This document shows, one piece after another, positions 1 to 17,515 of a stretch of 64,000 nucleotides of DNA. The stretch lies in NCBI RefSeq assembly GCF_018991925.1, contig NW_024744357.1, forward strand, positions 3,891,508 through 3,955,507, written 5' to 3'. The notes beneath the pieces are model-generated. The model worked only from the letters and a program-made list of their open reading frames with translations, searched no databases and was not told the origin of the DNA. The position numbers were made by a program, and so were the translations under genes. Position 1 is the stretch's first letter. Each line of letters opens with the position of its first letter. The DNA comes from Homarus americanus (lineage: Eukaryota; Arthropoda; Malacostraca; Decapoda; Nephropidae).

Positions 1-1435
1 GCAATTGTGTTAAGCAGGAGCGCCCCGGCATAAAACCGTGTTGGCAATCCATTACAAGGTTGTTTCGTTGTAGATGTTCCAACGTGGCATCTCTGAAAAT
101 ACCGTACTCTCAAGTACTTTACATATTATGCTGGTCAGGCTCACCGGTCTATAGTTGTTCGTGGAGTGATGATCGCTCTTCTTGAAGACAGGACTCGCAT
201 AAGCCATTTTCCAATCACTGGGGACCTTTTGTTCATGCAGGCATTTACAGAACAGGATCTTCAGGGGCTCGGTAAGCTCGTTGCATAACTCTCTTAGCAC
301 TCTGGGATGCACCATGTCAGGGCCGGGACTCGTAAGTACCTTTAGCTTTGACAGTTTATTTCTTATACCAACTTCTGTGAACACAATGTGGGTCAGTACT
401 GTGTCGAACTGTCTGCCCTAAAAGGCATGAAGGTTAATCGCATCCTCTCTTGTGAACACCGAGGAAAAGAAACTGTTCAATGCCTCGGCTTTATCTGGTC
501 AGAATCTGTGTAACTACCATCTTCAAGCCACAAATCTGATACTCCTACTCGCATTTTTAATTTCGACTTTGCATAGCGGTAAAAGGCCTTTGGGTTTGAC
601 TTTACCTCGCTTGCAACCAGCCTCTGGAACTCCTTTCCAGTCCTTCTACACACTGCCTTTGCTTGGTTTCTGGCTCTTGCATACATACACCTGTCCTGCA
701 CATCATATGACCTAACCCACGCCTTGAATTTCTGGGTTTTCTTCTTAACTTTGTCGACCGCCGCATGTTTCATGTGTAGGGATCCCCTCATATTCTTGTG
801 CCTCAGTGAGTCAGGCTAGTGGATACCCCTCATCCCATCATAATTTCCATTGTAATATTTGCACCTTGGTCTGGCTTGATCATGAGCTAGATAACAGTTA
901 AATCTGAATGACAGCACTACATGGTGACTGGTGCCAATTGGGGCTAGATGTTCCAGTTTGGCCACCATACCCTCTTCATTTGTTATGATGAGGTCTAGTG
1001 GCTTGGGTGTTTCCTCTCCTCTGTAATGTGTCGGGTCTCTAACATGTTGGAACAGAAAATTAATTCTCGGAGTTTCAACAAAAAGAGTAGCAGGGTTATT
1101 CAAGTCATTTGGGGTGAACTCGTTTCTCCAGTCGACGTCGCCATAGTTAAAGTCCCCCATGATAAGGAGGTGGCTAGGGTTGAGCATCGCTGCGTTGTCT
1201 ATTAATGCCCTTAAGTTCTTTGATTTAGTGGACTATTCAAAAACATCCTCTCCCTGTACCCTCGCCTGGCTGGCTCTAAGGTCTTGCCTAGCATAGATAA
1301 CCACACCCATCTTGCAAGTTTCTTGAGAAAAGTTTGTAAATGAGTCATATCCAGCAATACTGAACTCACATTCCTCAGGGTCGATTCTCCTGTTCTTGTA
1401 CAACAGTTCTACAACTCCTACAATATCGGGTTAGT
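1..1435 (-). mobile_element. CR1-like LINE ORF2: endonuclease and N-terminal reverse transcriptase, degenerate
   Basis: Reading on the minus strand from 1435, the frame shows the C-terminal half of an apurinic-type endonuclease: a SIAGYDSF stretch, MGVVIYAR, then LLIMGDFNYGDVDW with the catalytic Asp/Asn, then LDLIITNE. The final catalytic motif reads TSHHVVLSF where SDH is expected, so the Asp is replaced by His. A linker follows (ARNQAKAV near 640) and then the start of the RT domain (GPDMVHPRVL, YRPVSLTSI) before the window ends. Stops and frame changes interrupt it (stop near 1235, gap near 800). With the ORF1 remnant upstream it is the 5' portion of a CR1-superfamily non-LTR retrotransposon; the rest runs off the left edge. 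Confidence 0.85.
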
Positions 1436-1635
1436 GTACCTTCAGTAGTGTTTCAAACTCCTCTCTCTTATCAAGGAATATGTGTCAGTATTAGTGTACA
1501 TGACATTCAAGGCAGAATTTGTTCTCGGTAACGTCTCTGCTCTTGGTAGTAACTCCGGGCCCCCTGCTTTCTCAGAAGCTGCAGCATTTGCTAAGTACAC
1601 TGTATTTTGCAGGGTGTGGTTAGAAATGTCATTGT

Positions 1636-2370
1636 TTACACGATGCTCACCTCCTCCTGTCTGGTAGGTGGAGCTGGTACCACCTCCAAGTGGGGAGTAG
1701 AGCGGATGGAGGGTGCACTGCTGTCCCCTGGCTCCGTGTCGGCACAATTGCTTCCACTACCCCCCCCCCTGTATATAACCCACGTACACCCGACCCTGTT
1801 CCTCCTCGACCCCTCCCTCTTCTGCTTCAAGCCCTGCAGGAGCTTCTTGTGCTGTTCCCTCAGCATTACCGTGCGATCTGGGTGAATGAATACACTCTGA
1901 GATGCCTCGCTCCTTGCTAAGTTTTTTGCCTGCCGAATAACCTCCTATTTCTCCTCCTCACTCACTAGTGTGATCCTGAGGGGGCGAGGCTTATCCCCCT
2001 GCTTTTGTCCCAGCCTCCTCACATCCTGAGGGTTGATGACATTCAGAACCTCTGTACAAATATTCTTCAACTGCATCTTATCGTGCGTTACCCTACTCTC
2101 AGTTCCCTCCGCCTGGATCTCGGGGATTCCAAAAACTATTACATTGTTCCTGCGCTGGAAACGTTCCCGTTGTTGTTCCTCCTCTCCCCTAACAAAATAC
2201 CTTATTGCCATTTCTTCGACACACTTCTTCAGAGTCCCTAGCTGTTGTAGAACCTGTTCTAATCCTGCATTACTCTTCACCACTTCCCGTGGCCATGTTA
2301 AAGCCTTAGCATAATTCCTCTTTACTACTAATGTTAAAAATAATAAAATACTGTAGAATAATGACTTCAT
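1636..2370 (-). mobile_element. CR1-like LINE ORF1 (RNA-binding protein), degenerate
   Basis: Minus-strand open frame beginning with Met at 2370. It contains a short coiled-coil-like stretch (LEQVLQQLGTLKKCVEEM), then QRRNNVIVFGIPE, the RRM-type RNP motif of LINE ORF1 proteins, then PQDVRRLGQK and PRPLRITLVSEEEK. After a stop near 1945 similarity resumes with MLREQHKKLLQGLKQKREG, the basic C-terminal segment. It sits just upstream of the endonuclease on the same strand, so both belong to one element inserted in EGLN intron 3. Confidence 0.75.
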
Positions 2371-3069
2371 TTTCTTGATGAATTACACAACTGACATTCT
2401 GTACAGTACAGTATATTTACATTAAATTTTTTTGGATATAAAGCACATTCAGTAGGACATGAAATTTTAAATATTTTGAGCAAGAAAAGGGAAGAGAGAA
2501 ATAGAATAAAATGAGAATAACTATTGGAAATCCAGAACATGAGTCACAAAGAATATCAAATGCCTCCCTCAGTCACAAATAGAACCTATCGTTATCTAAT
2601 GACTAGATATTAATAAAAAATCATAAAATGCTTACTAGTAAAACTAGATTTATATAGCTGGAAACTATGTAAATATGTGTATGTCATATGGGTTATGTTA
2701 GTACAGTATAACAAAAGGGTTGGTCAATGCTTCCAACACCACCTTCACAATAACCTTTGATTTGGTTATTTAATAAAATTTTGTCATAAGTTCATTAAGC
2801 TACTGTTCCACATTACAATGCTGTTCTTCATTATACTACCGTTTTATTATATTCTTGTTTTAGTTTATATTACTTCAGTACCTGCCATGCTACCTCCTTG
2901 TGCACCGAAGGCTTAGTATACTGCTGTGTGCTGTATCAACACGATCCCAAGGTGCAGTCACTCCCATGGGACACCCTTTTCACTGTTTTTAAGTACTTTC
3001 GTTACACTACTTTAATTTATTTATCAGTCTCCACCTCTTATCAGCCGTTCGGGTGGTTGATCTGTTCTC
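2371..3069. other. AT-rich sequence without recognised feature
   Basis: Follows the 5' end of the LINE ORF1 remnant. It may include the element's 5' UTR, but I see no diagnostic motif. No plausible protein is present. Confidence 0.4.
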
Positions 3070-3152
3070 GGTGCTACTATAGCATGTGGTCTACAAGATA
3101 TTTAGGTTAGGTTATATTCATATCTTTGTAGACAGCACGCTATAGTAGCACC
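3070..3152. repeat. Foldback hairpin with TTAGG-containing loop
   Basis: The left arm 3070-3100 (starts GGTGCTACTATAGC) and right arm 3121-3152 are inverted copies with about four mismatches and one indel. The 20-base loop 3101-3120 contains TTTAGGTTAGGTTA. It resembles the hairpin at 42273-42392 in size and loop content. Probably a small foldback or MITE-like insertion. Confidence 0.7.
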
Positions 3153-3224
3153 CTATTCTCTGTAACCATTTATACTGTATTACAATACTTTTCTTTATTA
3201 AACTCCTGTTTCTTTAAAATACTG

Positions 3225-3440
3225 TCCTCGAGTTATGAACTCTTGGAACAATCTGCCAGTGTGATGTGACGGCACCGAGTGTGAGCTCTTTCAAGACCAG
3301 ACTTGACAGCACTGGAGCAGGTTTCAAATACATTCAGGAGCCAGCGCATGCCCCAGTATTCGCCAACAGTGCGTAACAGAGACGTGACCGATCGCCCAAG
3401 CGGCTAACGAGCCGATCAGTGGTGAAGAGGATGAAAGTAA
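3225..3440 (+). mobile_element. LINE 3' end remnant
   Basis: A plus-strand frame from about 3231 reads VTAPSVSSFKTRLDS, matching the C-terminal tail common to LINE reverse transcriptases (WNxLP...A.SV..FK.RLD). The frame then runs to a stop near 3376. The last 47 bases (3394-3440, starting GCCCAAGCGGCTAAC) match the tail of the minus-strand SINE at 14054-14100 at 39 of 47 positions. The 5' part is missing, the usual 5' truncation. Confidence 0.65.
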
Positions 3441-9463
<6,023 letters not shown>

Positions 9464-9732
9464 CCGCGTCCTCCAGGTAATGTTGTAGTCGGCAAGCTTG
9501 CCAGCGTTTGGGTGTTTGTTGGCTTTAGCCACAACCGAGTCCACCACCGACACAAGTTGACCAATTCCGCCACAGTAAGGCTCGCTGCCGGTCACCCAAG
9601 TGATCTTATCGCCACGGATCATGCCCCGTGCCTGGTCCTGCACATGACGCGACACGACCTGCCCGTCATGGAACACTCCCCGTGAGTGTAGTGCTCCCAC
9701 CTCTTGTAAGATGTGTTCAGCGCGCTCGGCCC
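9464..9732 (-). CDS. EGLN1: HIF prolyl hydroxylase (Egl nine), exon 2: N-terminal catalytic domain
   Basis: Internal exon of 269 bases. With one base carried from exon 1 it gives exactly 90 codons (residues 219-308). The acceptor is CTTTCAG|GGG at the high-coordinate end and the donor is CGG|GTAAGT just below 9464, phase 0. The translation follows known PHD2 proteins: EVGALH, then DGQVVS, RGDKITW and YNITWRTR. The DGQ...RGDKITW stretch is the mobile beta2/beta3 finger loop that closes over the HIF peptide in this family, and the RGD part is retained. An AKANKHPNAGKL insertion before the strand leading to the next exon is less conserved. Intron 1 upstream is about 8.3 kb. Exon limits come from splice consensus, phase match and homology together. 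Confidence 0.93.
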
Positions 9733-10494
9733 CTGAAAGGAAACGAGCAGAAAAAATTAAATAAATGTTTTTGTTTGTTATTTTCCCTGAAAATATAGCT
9801 CTTAAAACGCCAATAATATATTGCTTGAACATGACAAAGCCTAATACACAATACTTATTGACAGGGTGAGTAATATCGAAAAAAATAGCCTGTAGTAGAC
9901 AGTGCTTACGAGTGCATTTTTAAATATTTCTAGTAATATTTTACAGACTGCTCATATATACTTATGTATTTTGTTACTAATTTACAAATTATGTATTTTT
10001 TCTATTCATTTTTTTGTTGTTGCTTGTGTCCTTGACAAAATGATCTTGTATCGCAAATGTTCGGTGGCCTAGTCAAATATTTACCTAGCTCTGTAAGCAC
10101 ATGGCTCTGACCAATGTGGTTAAATCTTCTTGAGACTTCCCGATATTCATTACGATGTCACTTTCCTTCTCCCGTTACTACATGTTTACCTCGCCTAGGC
10201 CATCAGTAAGACTATAAAGTGGGTACAATACGTGTTTCTACTAACAGGGATTTATACTTTTCTTCAAGTGTCATATTGCCTACACATATGGCTGAGCAAG
10301 CTTTTCAACAACAACGCAATATACGACATGTCCAACAGTGGAAGGTCGCCTCAAATAGCAACAAGCCAGCTTGCCAAATTTGCGTCTCAGAAACAAAGAG
10401 GATTCTGCTTCTGCCTAGTAGTCCACGCCATAACTTGGCCAAGCCTAATATCTACAACCCACAACCAAGCTAATCCTTAAGATAACTTACCCAA

Positions 10495-10571
10495 ATCAAT
10501 TCAAACCCTTGGTTTGAATTGATGGTTACCCTTAATCACCCCTAAATGGTTACCCTTAATCACCCCTAAAT
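10495..10571. repeat. Perfect 13-bp hairpin followed by 24-bp tandem duplication
   Basis: ATCAATTCAAACC at 10495-10507 and its exact complement at 10511-10523 enclose a three-base loop. Directly after it the 24-base unit GGTTACCCTTAATCACCCCT AAAT occurs twice without change (10524-10547 and 10548-10571). The exact identity implies a recent duplication. Confidence 0.85.
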
Positions 10572-11442
10572 ATGTACAGTATAACCATGGCTTGTGTTTA
10601 CACATCGAGTTCAAACATAATTTTAAGTCCACAGGATCGTGTGAACAGGCATGCAAATGCTGTATGAGACATCACGTGTTTGTATAATTGTACACGTACA
10701 GGTATATATAAATACCGGTATACAAGTTTCAACTGGTGGCATATATACATAGATAAATTAAGAATATTACGATTCTTTAAATGCTTAGTACCCAAATAAG
10801 TGTCTTTCAGAATACAGTACAAAAGGTAAAATGCTACGTTGATGAATCGTGGGGTCCAGGACTCGGCTCCGAGACTTGACTGTAATGAAATAATTGAGTA
10901 CACACACACACACACAGGTGAACAAGTGTGCACTGGCGAGTGTATAAACACCTGCATGTGCTCATGCGTGAGTGTCGGAGAATGTGTTGTGTTAAATGAT
11001 ACGTGTATGTGGTGAGGCACATCACTACACCACACCACCATCTGCCCGGCTGACCCACCCTCCTTACTCAATCATATTGTTTATTATGGCAACACTTGAC
11101 GCCCACAACTACGGTACACCTCCGTTCTCTCACCCAACGCTGGACGCTTTATTCTACTCCCCCAAGCTATTTATTATTTCAGCAGAGCACCAGGTTTGAA
11201 AATTCTTTATGAGTGTTCAGTATTTAAATGAAAATCAAGTTAGGAAAGTACACAATTCGTAATATCTACCCAAATCCCCAAATTTGAATATTATGCATGC
11301 TTAATCAATAGCTAGTATCTAAATACAGCACCTAGCTTCAACATTATACACAAATAATTCCTAATTAATTAAAACGTATGCCTTGTAATTTATGCACAAA
11401 TATTAACATTGAATTAAAACTAAATGGGCAAAATGGTACTCG

Positions 11443-11840
11443 TATAGTACTGTACTGGATGTCTCTTCCAACATAATTGCAAGGATGAACTGTAAATGAG
11501 AGCCACATCCTCTCACTAATGATCAACTTAATACTTGAGATACTGTACAAGCAATACTATATACCCAACAGCCCAAGTAATAAAGAACCTGTCACAGTAT
11601 ACAATACTGTACATGAATAGCAAAACTAAAATCTTTTCACTGAATCCATTGAGTTATTGAACAATAACCACTTATTTAGGGGTGTGCATTATCACTAATA
11701 TACAATTACAGTACTGTACTCTGTACTGAATATCCACCAAACTTTGGTTGTTCAGGTTGAATAAAAAGAATGGAACATATTTTACAACACAATAAGATTG
11801 TACTATATAGTACTGTACTGTACTTAATACTGTACAGGGT
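11443..11840. repeat. Cluster of TACTGTAC/GTACAGTA motifs
   Basis: The palindrome-like string TACTGTAC or close variants occur many times here (about 11449, 11552, 11613, 11711, 11811-11835). The same motif recurs elsewhere in the window (12183, 12980, 16855, 17530, 24055). It looks like dispersed simple sequence rather than a binding array. Confidence 0.4.
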
Positions 11841-13053
11841 AGTTTGCAAATTGACATAATTGCATTCCATCTTTGAATATTTCAAATTAGGCTGTGCATT
11901 GATAAATGAATTGCAAACACTGCAATGTAATTTTACACTTGTTTTTCATTAGGCTAAGAATAAGATCTTGTACTGTCATATGACTAAAACTAAAGGTTGG
12001 AGAAGAACTGTGCAAAGTAAATCATATTCTCCCAGTGAACGGGAATAATATTTCAGTATAAAATGACATTGGAATTTCAACTGACTATCTCCATGGAGTA
12101 AACTGGAATCCATTCAAGAGGAGAGGGAAGATTTCCTTCCCTTTCTAAGGAACACAGCCCATCTCTACAACTCTCAGAATACTGTACTGTACAATTCATC
12201 TGCCCTCTCCAAAGGCATGATATACCAAGAGGTGCAAAATACTGGAGTTGTCTCCTCTCTTTCATATAGCCCAGTGGTGGTAATAAGACATTGAAAACAG
12301 TTCAGGCCTTAAAGGTAGTCTACCAATGTTCCTGTAAGAAACTGATCGGTGAGAAGTCTAAAGCAACCTATGGTGACAATAGTAGAGTCCAGTTCCATTA
12401 TCTCCAGGCTCACTATAAAGGTACAGTTGTATGGATCTGATCAAAGTTTCTTACTTAAGATTTTTGTTCAATTGTTAAATCATATGGAAGAGTGTTCATT
12501 ACACTTTTAAACTGTGTGCTTTCATTCAAGTCCCACTGTTGTGGAAGTTAAATAGAAAAAAAATGGGTTAAACGGATATGTATCACAGGAAATCTTTGGC
12601 AGTCTTAAGTTATATGTTTATATACCTAAATTAAAATTTTCGTATAGCATTCAAATCCAGTAGGAAACTACATAAAAATAAATGTGGAGCAAAAAGATTT
12701 TCATATCAATTTGAAACATGTTGTCTCATCTGTTTATGATTATCCAAGGCTATGGGGTTATATTATCCTATAAACCATTTTGGAAAGCAGAAGAAATGAA
12801 ACAACAAAACCTAAGCAAATTAGCAACATTGAACCCCTAGGGAGTGCTTAAACCCATTAATGATGATAGACTAGCTAACCAAACCTAACTTAAGATTAAG
12901 GTGTGGTGCTCTACAGTATGATAGGGTACAGTTCATCTTTTGAAGCAAAAAATAAAATTTTCTCCAAAACAATGCATGTACAGTATAGTACAGTACCGTA
13001 TTGGGGAAAAGAATCTTACATGCAGGTTTGCCCCCCCACCCCCCCAAAAAATT

Positions 13054-13249
<196 letters not shown>

Positions 13250-14053
13250 AAATATTATGCCTCTGCTTGCTCATTTTGTTTTGACACAAAAGAAATCACT
13301 GAATTATAGTTGATCCCACAGAATAACACTACCGAGAACTGCCAAACTTAGGCATTTTGCCTTTTATGTAATTGAATGAATTGTTCTAGTTCACTGTTTT
13401 AAGCAATGTATGCATAAACACATTTCTTTATAGAAACTTTCAAGGTTTTGACCTAAACTTATGTTTTGTTTTTGTTTTTTGTGTTTTTTTCTGAACAATT
13501 TGTTTGAGAAATACACCTTGACAATGAAAGTAGTTATAATATAGTACACTATGAGCCCCCAAATCTATGCCCCAACACATCAGGTAAGATCCCACCAAAC
13601 ATTATCATAAAATTAGGATCACCTAACACCTGAAGATTCGCCACCCCTGCTTAGGTTAGATTTAACATTAGAGTGGTTAATCTTAAGGAGTAATAAGCTG
13701 GATAGGTGGATTTTCAGTCGATTCTAAAATCATAATCTTCTCTTTAACCAACAATAAACAAAAACAATGAAAATATGTAAACAGTTAAAAACACTTAAAT
13801 AGCTAAGCTACTTTTGTTAGAGAATTACATTAAGTTGTTTAATACCACTTGATTGTTACACATCTGAAGGTGGAGCTATAAAATTAGATATACTTGTAGT
13901 TCATATCAACAAACTGTTAAGTCTTGTGATGCTCTACCAAGTGATATGATGCAATCTTCAAGTAATAAACAACTTTTATCTGATAATACAGATATATTAA
14001 GCTTCCTTTTTTTTCATCAAACCTTAAAGAAGAACATTTGTTGTAATACAGCA

Positions 14054-14175
14054 TTACTCTTATTCTCTTCACCACTAATCAGTTTGTTAGCAGCTTGGGC
14101 AGTAAGAAACTTGCCCATGCGGTACTGTAGTAGTTTTACCCTGGCCGGGGATCGACCCCGGGTCCACTCACTTGC
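14054..14175 (-). mobile_element. tRNA-derived SINE (family B), full tail
   Basis: On the minus strand the sequence reads GCATGCTTGCCTTGCAAGTG and then GGACCCGGGGTCGATCCCCG, which resembles the anticodon arm, box B and T-arm of a tRNA. It continues through CCAGGGTAAAAC to a tail beginning GCCCAAGCTGCTAAC that matches the LINE 3' end at 3394-3440 (39 of 47). Related heads lie at 14296-14365 and 47696-47775. A tRNA-like head plus a LINE-like tail is classic SINE structure. Confidence 0.7.
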
Positions 14176-14295
14176 AAGGCAAGCATGCTGTTGAAACCCA
14201 TTTCTAAACGTTTAAAATTCTATCATAGTTAGCAATGTCAATTTTGCATTAAAGTAGGTTTTACATATACTATACTACAACATGTGTGTGTGTGT

Positions 14296-14365
14296 GTAAT
14301 GATCAGCATTGCCTCGAAAGTGAGTGGATCCACATTTGATCGACAGACAGGGTGAAACTATGGGC
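14296..14365 (+). mobile_element. SINE family B head, degenerate
   Basis: Reads TAATGATCAGCATTGCCTCG, then GTGAGTGGATCC and a decayed box B, then ACAGGGTGAAACTATGGGCA. Matches the head at 47700-47775 (AATGATCAGCATT, GAGTGGACCCGGG). The LINE-like tail seen at 14054 is not obvious here. Confidence 0.5.
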
Positions 14366-14459
14366 ACGTTTCTTAAGGCCATTTGCCTCGTCTACCTAAC
14401 AGTAATTGGGAACTTGGATGCTAAGCTCTTCACTAAAGGGAAACCACTTTTAAAATTTT

Positions 14460-14645
14460 CTCTGGCTAATGCCAGATGATTTGCGAATCTTGTTCCAGTA
14501 TAATGGTCTTCCATCGCAGTTGGCAGGTGGTCTGTTCTCAGATTATTCCTCGACACCGATTCATCCAGCTCATTAACTTACAGTGTGGTTGGCGTTAGTG
14601 ACACCTTCTACACTTTAAAACAAATTCACAGAGATGGCCCTAGGG
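14460..14645. repeat. Unclassified repeat shared with 48610-48785
   Basis: This stretch and 48610-48785 align over their length: TTGTTCC/CTGTTCC, GCAGTTGGCAGGTGG versus GCAGGTGGCGAG, TTCCTCGACACC versus TTCCTTGACACTGG, GGCGTTAGTGACACCTTCTA versus GGCGACAGCTTCTA, ending in TGGCCCTAGGG. Here the CCCTAGGG is the target of the hAT MITE that follows. No protein is recognisable. Confidence 0.6.
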
Positions 14646-14979
14646 CAGCGGTTCTTAACCGAGGGAGGGTTAATTTCCAGGGTGGCCGCGAACCCAGAGC
14701 AAAAAATAAGGAATGGCCTTAACAGGTGTGCGTATGTCCTTTGGATTTTCTTGGAGGATGGGGGGGGGGGATCTCACTCTCCACAGATACTTCAAAATGT
14801 AAAATTCAAACTAAAAGTGACTGAATTAAGGTAGTAATAATGTCGGGAAGTGTACGATAATTTGATGAAAAAATGATAATTTTTAGACTTGGAATTTTAT
14901 ATGAAGGAAGAAGGGGGGGCGTGAAGATGAGGACTAACTGCTATAGGGGGTGCGACCCTAATAAGGTTAAGAACCACTA
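14646..14979. mobile_element. hAT-type MITE (334 bp) with perfect 8-bp target duplication
   Basis: The left end is CAGCGGTTCTTAACC and the right end is its near-complement, GGTTAAGAACCACTA. These are hAT-type terminal inverted repeats. CCCTAGGG at 14638-14645 is repeated exactly at 14980-14987, the 8-bp duplication expected of hAT transposition. The related repeat at 48770 has a single CCCTAGGG without the insertion. There is no transposase, so it is non-autonomous. Confidence 0.9.
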
Positions 14980-15799
14980 CCCTAGGGGTTTAAAACGCAA
15001 CTAAAATTTTTGCCATATACTGTAGAGGTAACTTTTTTTTTATGGCTACAATTTAATGGAAGTAAACGTGAATACAGTACAGTATAGGAAAACTTGACAT
15101 GCTTCATTTTAGCCATATTTTACTATCATAATATATGGTACTTGACATAGGTTAGGTAGAGTCGTTTTATTTAAGAATCTCTTCATTTATTTGTACATTA
15201 TTATGATTATCTACAAGATCATCAATGGTTAATCAGAAGTTAAAAGGAAAAAAGAATACATTCATAATAGTTATCACTCATCAGATAATGTATTCGCCCT
15301 ATTTTGTATAATACATTCTACATAGCCCGGTACAATAATGTACGCCCACAACAATCAACACACACAAATTTGCCTTTACGTATAAATCCCAATGAAAATA
15401 AGAAAAATATCTGAGATGCGTAATTTTTTAAGTAGCGCTACGTACAGGTAAATTCGGGTACCTCAGTACTTGTGGCCGCATAGCAGTGTGATATACCACA
15501 ACTGCCATCCTTACAAATTAGCAAATCATCAATAGAAATTAAGGTAATGTTTTAGTACTGCAAATGCTCAATTAATCATCTTTCATCTCTTGATAGTGAT
15601 CTGTAGTTGCTTACATCTTAAAGGTTGTATATGTACAGTACTGTATTACCTCGTGTCAGGTATTGAATATATCATATTACATTCTGTAGATAGGCTAACA
15701 CTTAAGCTTAGCTACTGAATAAAATCTGACTTAACATAAAATTCAAGTTATGCAATGGTTCCAGGATTGTAAATCTCACTTGAGTTGAGGAGGGTCTAT

Positions 15800-16851
15800 G
15801 TACAATGAAAGACAAAAGTCATGTCGTAAAATTTGGCGAAAACATATACCGAAGGGCTAAAACTTTTGGTGCGCTCTGCCTTGTGGTAGGGCTCTCATAA
15901 TGTTTCAAGAGTTATATTAAAGTGTAATGATTGTTTATCAGACCACAGCTTACAGCCCAGAGAAATACAACATATATAACAGTAAGTAGATGCCCATGTG
16001 GTAACCCACATAGGTTGACACACCCTCCAGTGACAGTAAGACCTGACCCAGGAGAGCTGACGGCCACAAAGTACTTGAGTTAACCCTGCGATATGACTGT
16101 GTTATAACCACAGCTGTCCAGACCTGACCCAAGAGAGGTCAGTCACATTGACCCAGAGTTCTCACTGCTACGCGATTAGCTTAACCCGGCGACATGACCG
16201 TGTGACTCAAGAAACAATCCCTCCAGCCAGTACACCTGTCTAGACACACCCAGTCTAGTGTTATTTGGGAGAGGTCATCTGCTGGCTGGTGACCGCCAAT
16301 ATATAGGCCCTGCAGCTCCCTCCTCGAGAGCATTCATATTCAGGGTCAGTTAGCATTCGGAGCATCATTGTAATATGGGAGGGAGCCGACAGCTCCACCC
16401 CAGAGGGAGACTTCCCTCCCCAGCACTGTGTCTCCAGCTAGCAGTCTCCCACAGGAGACATAGTCCAGCTCTCCCTTCAACAGCACCTGCTAGGCCTCCC
16501 TCAGGTCACACGCGCGTCTTTGTCAGAGCGATCCAAGGGCGAGTTACTTATGGAGGGAAGTGTATCCATTTCACGTTTGTGTCCGAGTCAGTGTCTAGTA
16601 ACGTAAATATAATGTTCTATTAATGAGTCCATGCCATTCAATTGAATAATAAATAGTTGTATTGAAAGCGGTGTTTAGAAAGATTTCCCCCAAGAACGTA
16701 TTTACAGTTAAGTAACTAACCGGCCACGCTACCAAACTTCCTCGCTTTACAATCCTACGACTAAATATTCTATCTCTACTTTCTACTTATATCCCCCTCA
16801 TTACATAATCTTCGGACAAAACCGCGACACGACTTTTGTCTTTGATTGTAC
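15800..16851. mobile_element. MITE with 27-bp inverted repeats, split by a solo LTR
   Basis: Ends are GTACAATGAAAGACAAAAGT at 15800 and the complement of GTACAATCAAAGACAAAAGT at 16851. The two 27-base inverted repeats differ at only about two positions. Removing 15923-16805 leaves about 169 bp that align along their whole length with the intact copy at 52495-52658. The DNA transposon superfamily is unclear. Confidence 0.85.
15923..16805 (+). mobile_element. Solo LTR of an LTR retrotransposon (883 bp)
   Basis: Starts TGTAATGA and ends TCATTACA, a perfect 8-base short inverted repeat with the canonical TG..CA ends. A TATA-like CAATATATAGG lies near 16297 with a plausible start region (TCAGTTAGCATTCGG) about 45 bases later, and AATAATAAATAG near 16645 could be the polyadenylation signal, so transcription would be plus strand. 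No internal gag-pol is attached. The flanking bases TAAAG and TAATC are an imperfect 5-bp target duplication. The host MITE's intact copy at 52495 shows the empty site. Confidence 0.85.
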
Positions 16852-17218
16852 AGTACATATATTTCTAAAGAAATTATGTAATACCACACATTTCTAAACA
16901 CTGAAATCCACTAAAAGAGATAAAACACAGAAAAATGAGAGCACTGTACAGTGTACGAGTCTTTTGACCATAACATACGCCCTCTTCAAGTGTTACCTTT
17001 GAAATACACATGCTTTCTTTTTTCTGTTTTACCTTCCACAGTGGTATTTCAGTTAGTAGAGTTCTAGATATGGATTTCAATGAATTTTGATAGCTATTAA
17101 TTTTCTTCTATTTGATTGGATAGAAAACTACAGCATGACAACCATGAAACACTTAATATTCCCTCTGTCCGTTTTACGGACTTTCACAAAACACGTTGTT
17201 CCAGTACAGTACTCGATT

Positions 17219-17515
17219 ACAGGGGGTCCCCGGGTTATGAACGGGTTCCGTTCCTGAGGATGTTCGTAAATCAGTTTTGTATGTAAGTCGGAACACATGC
17301 TATATGCATACCGTACTTACAAAACAATGTTTAAAATCCCACTATATCATAGCCTAAGTCCTAATATACATCTAAAATCACTTAATTTAAGACAAAAGAA
17401 AAAACAGAATGACAAAATACAGTAAATGAAAGTAAAAAATAAGTTTTCAGGTAAATAAAATACTGTAAATTTCAAATTTAACCCCATTCGTATTGGCGGG
17501 CGTTTGCAAGTCGGG
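17219..17515. mobile_element. Probable Tc1/mariner-like non-autonomous DNA element
   Basis: The left end TACAGGGGGTCCCCGGGTTA continues into GAACGGGTTCCGTTCC and GTAAGTCGGAAC. The right end, read in complement, contains AAGTTCCCGACTTGCAAACG, a decayed inverted match. The style of these ends (AGGGGGTCCCCGG...TGAACG) is that of short mariner/pogo-type elements in animal genomes. There is no transposase frame. End coordinates are approximate. Confidence 0.5.
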
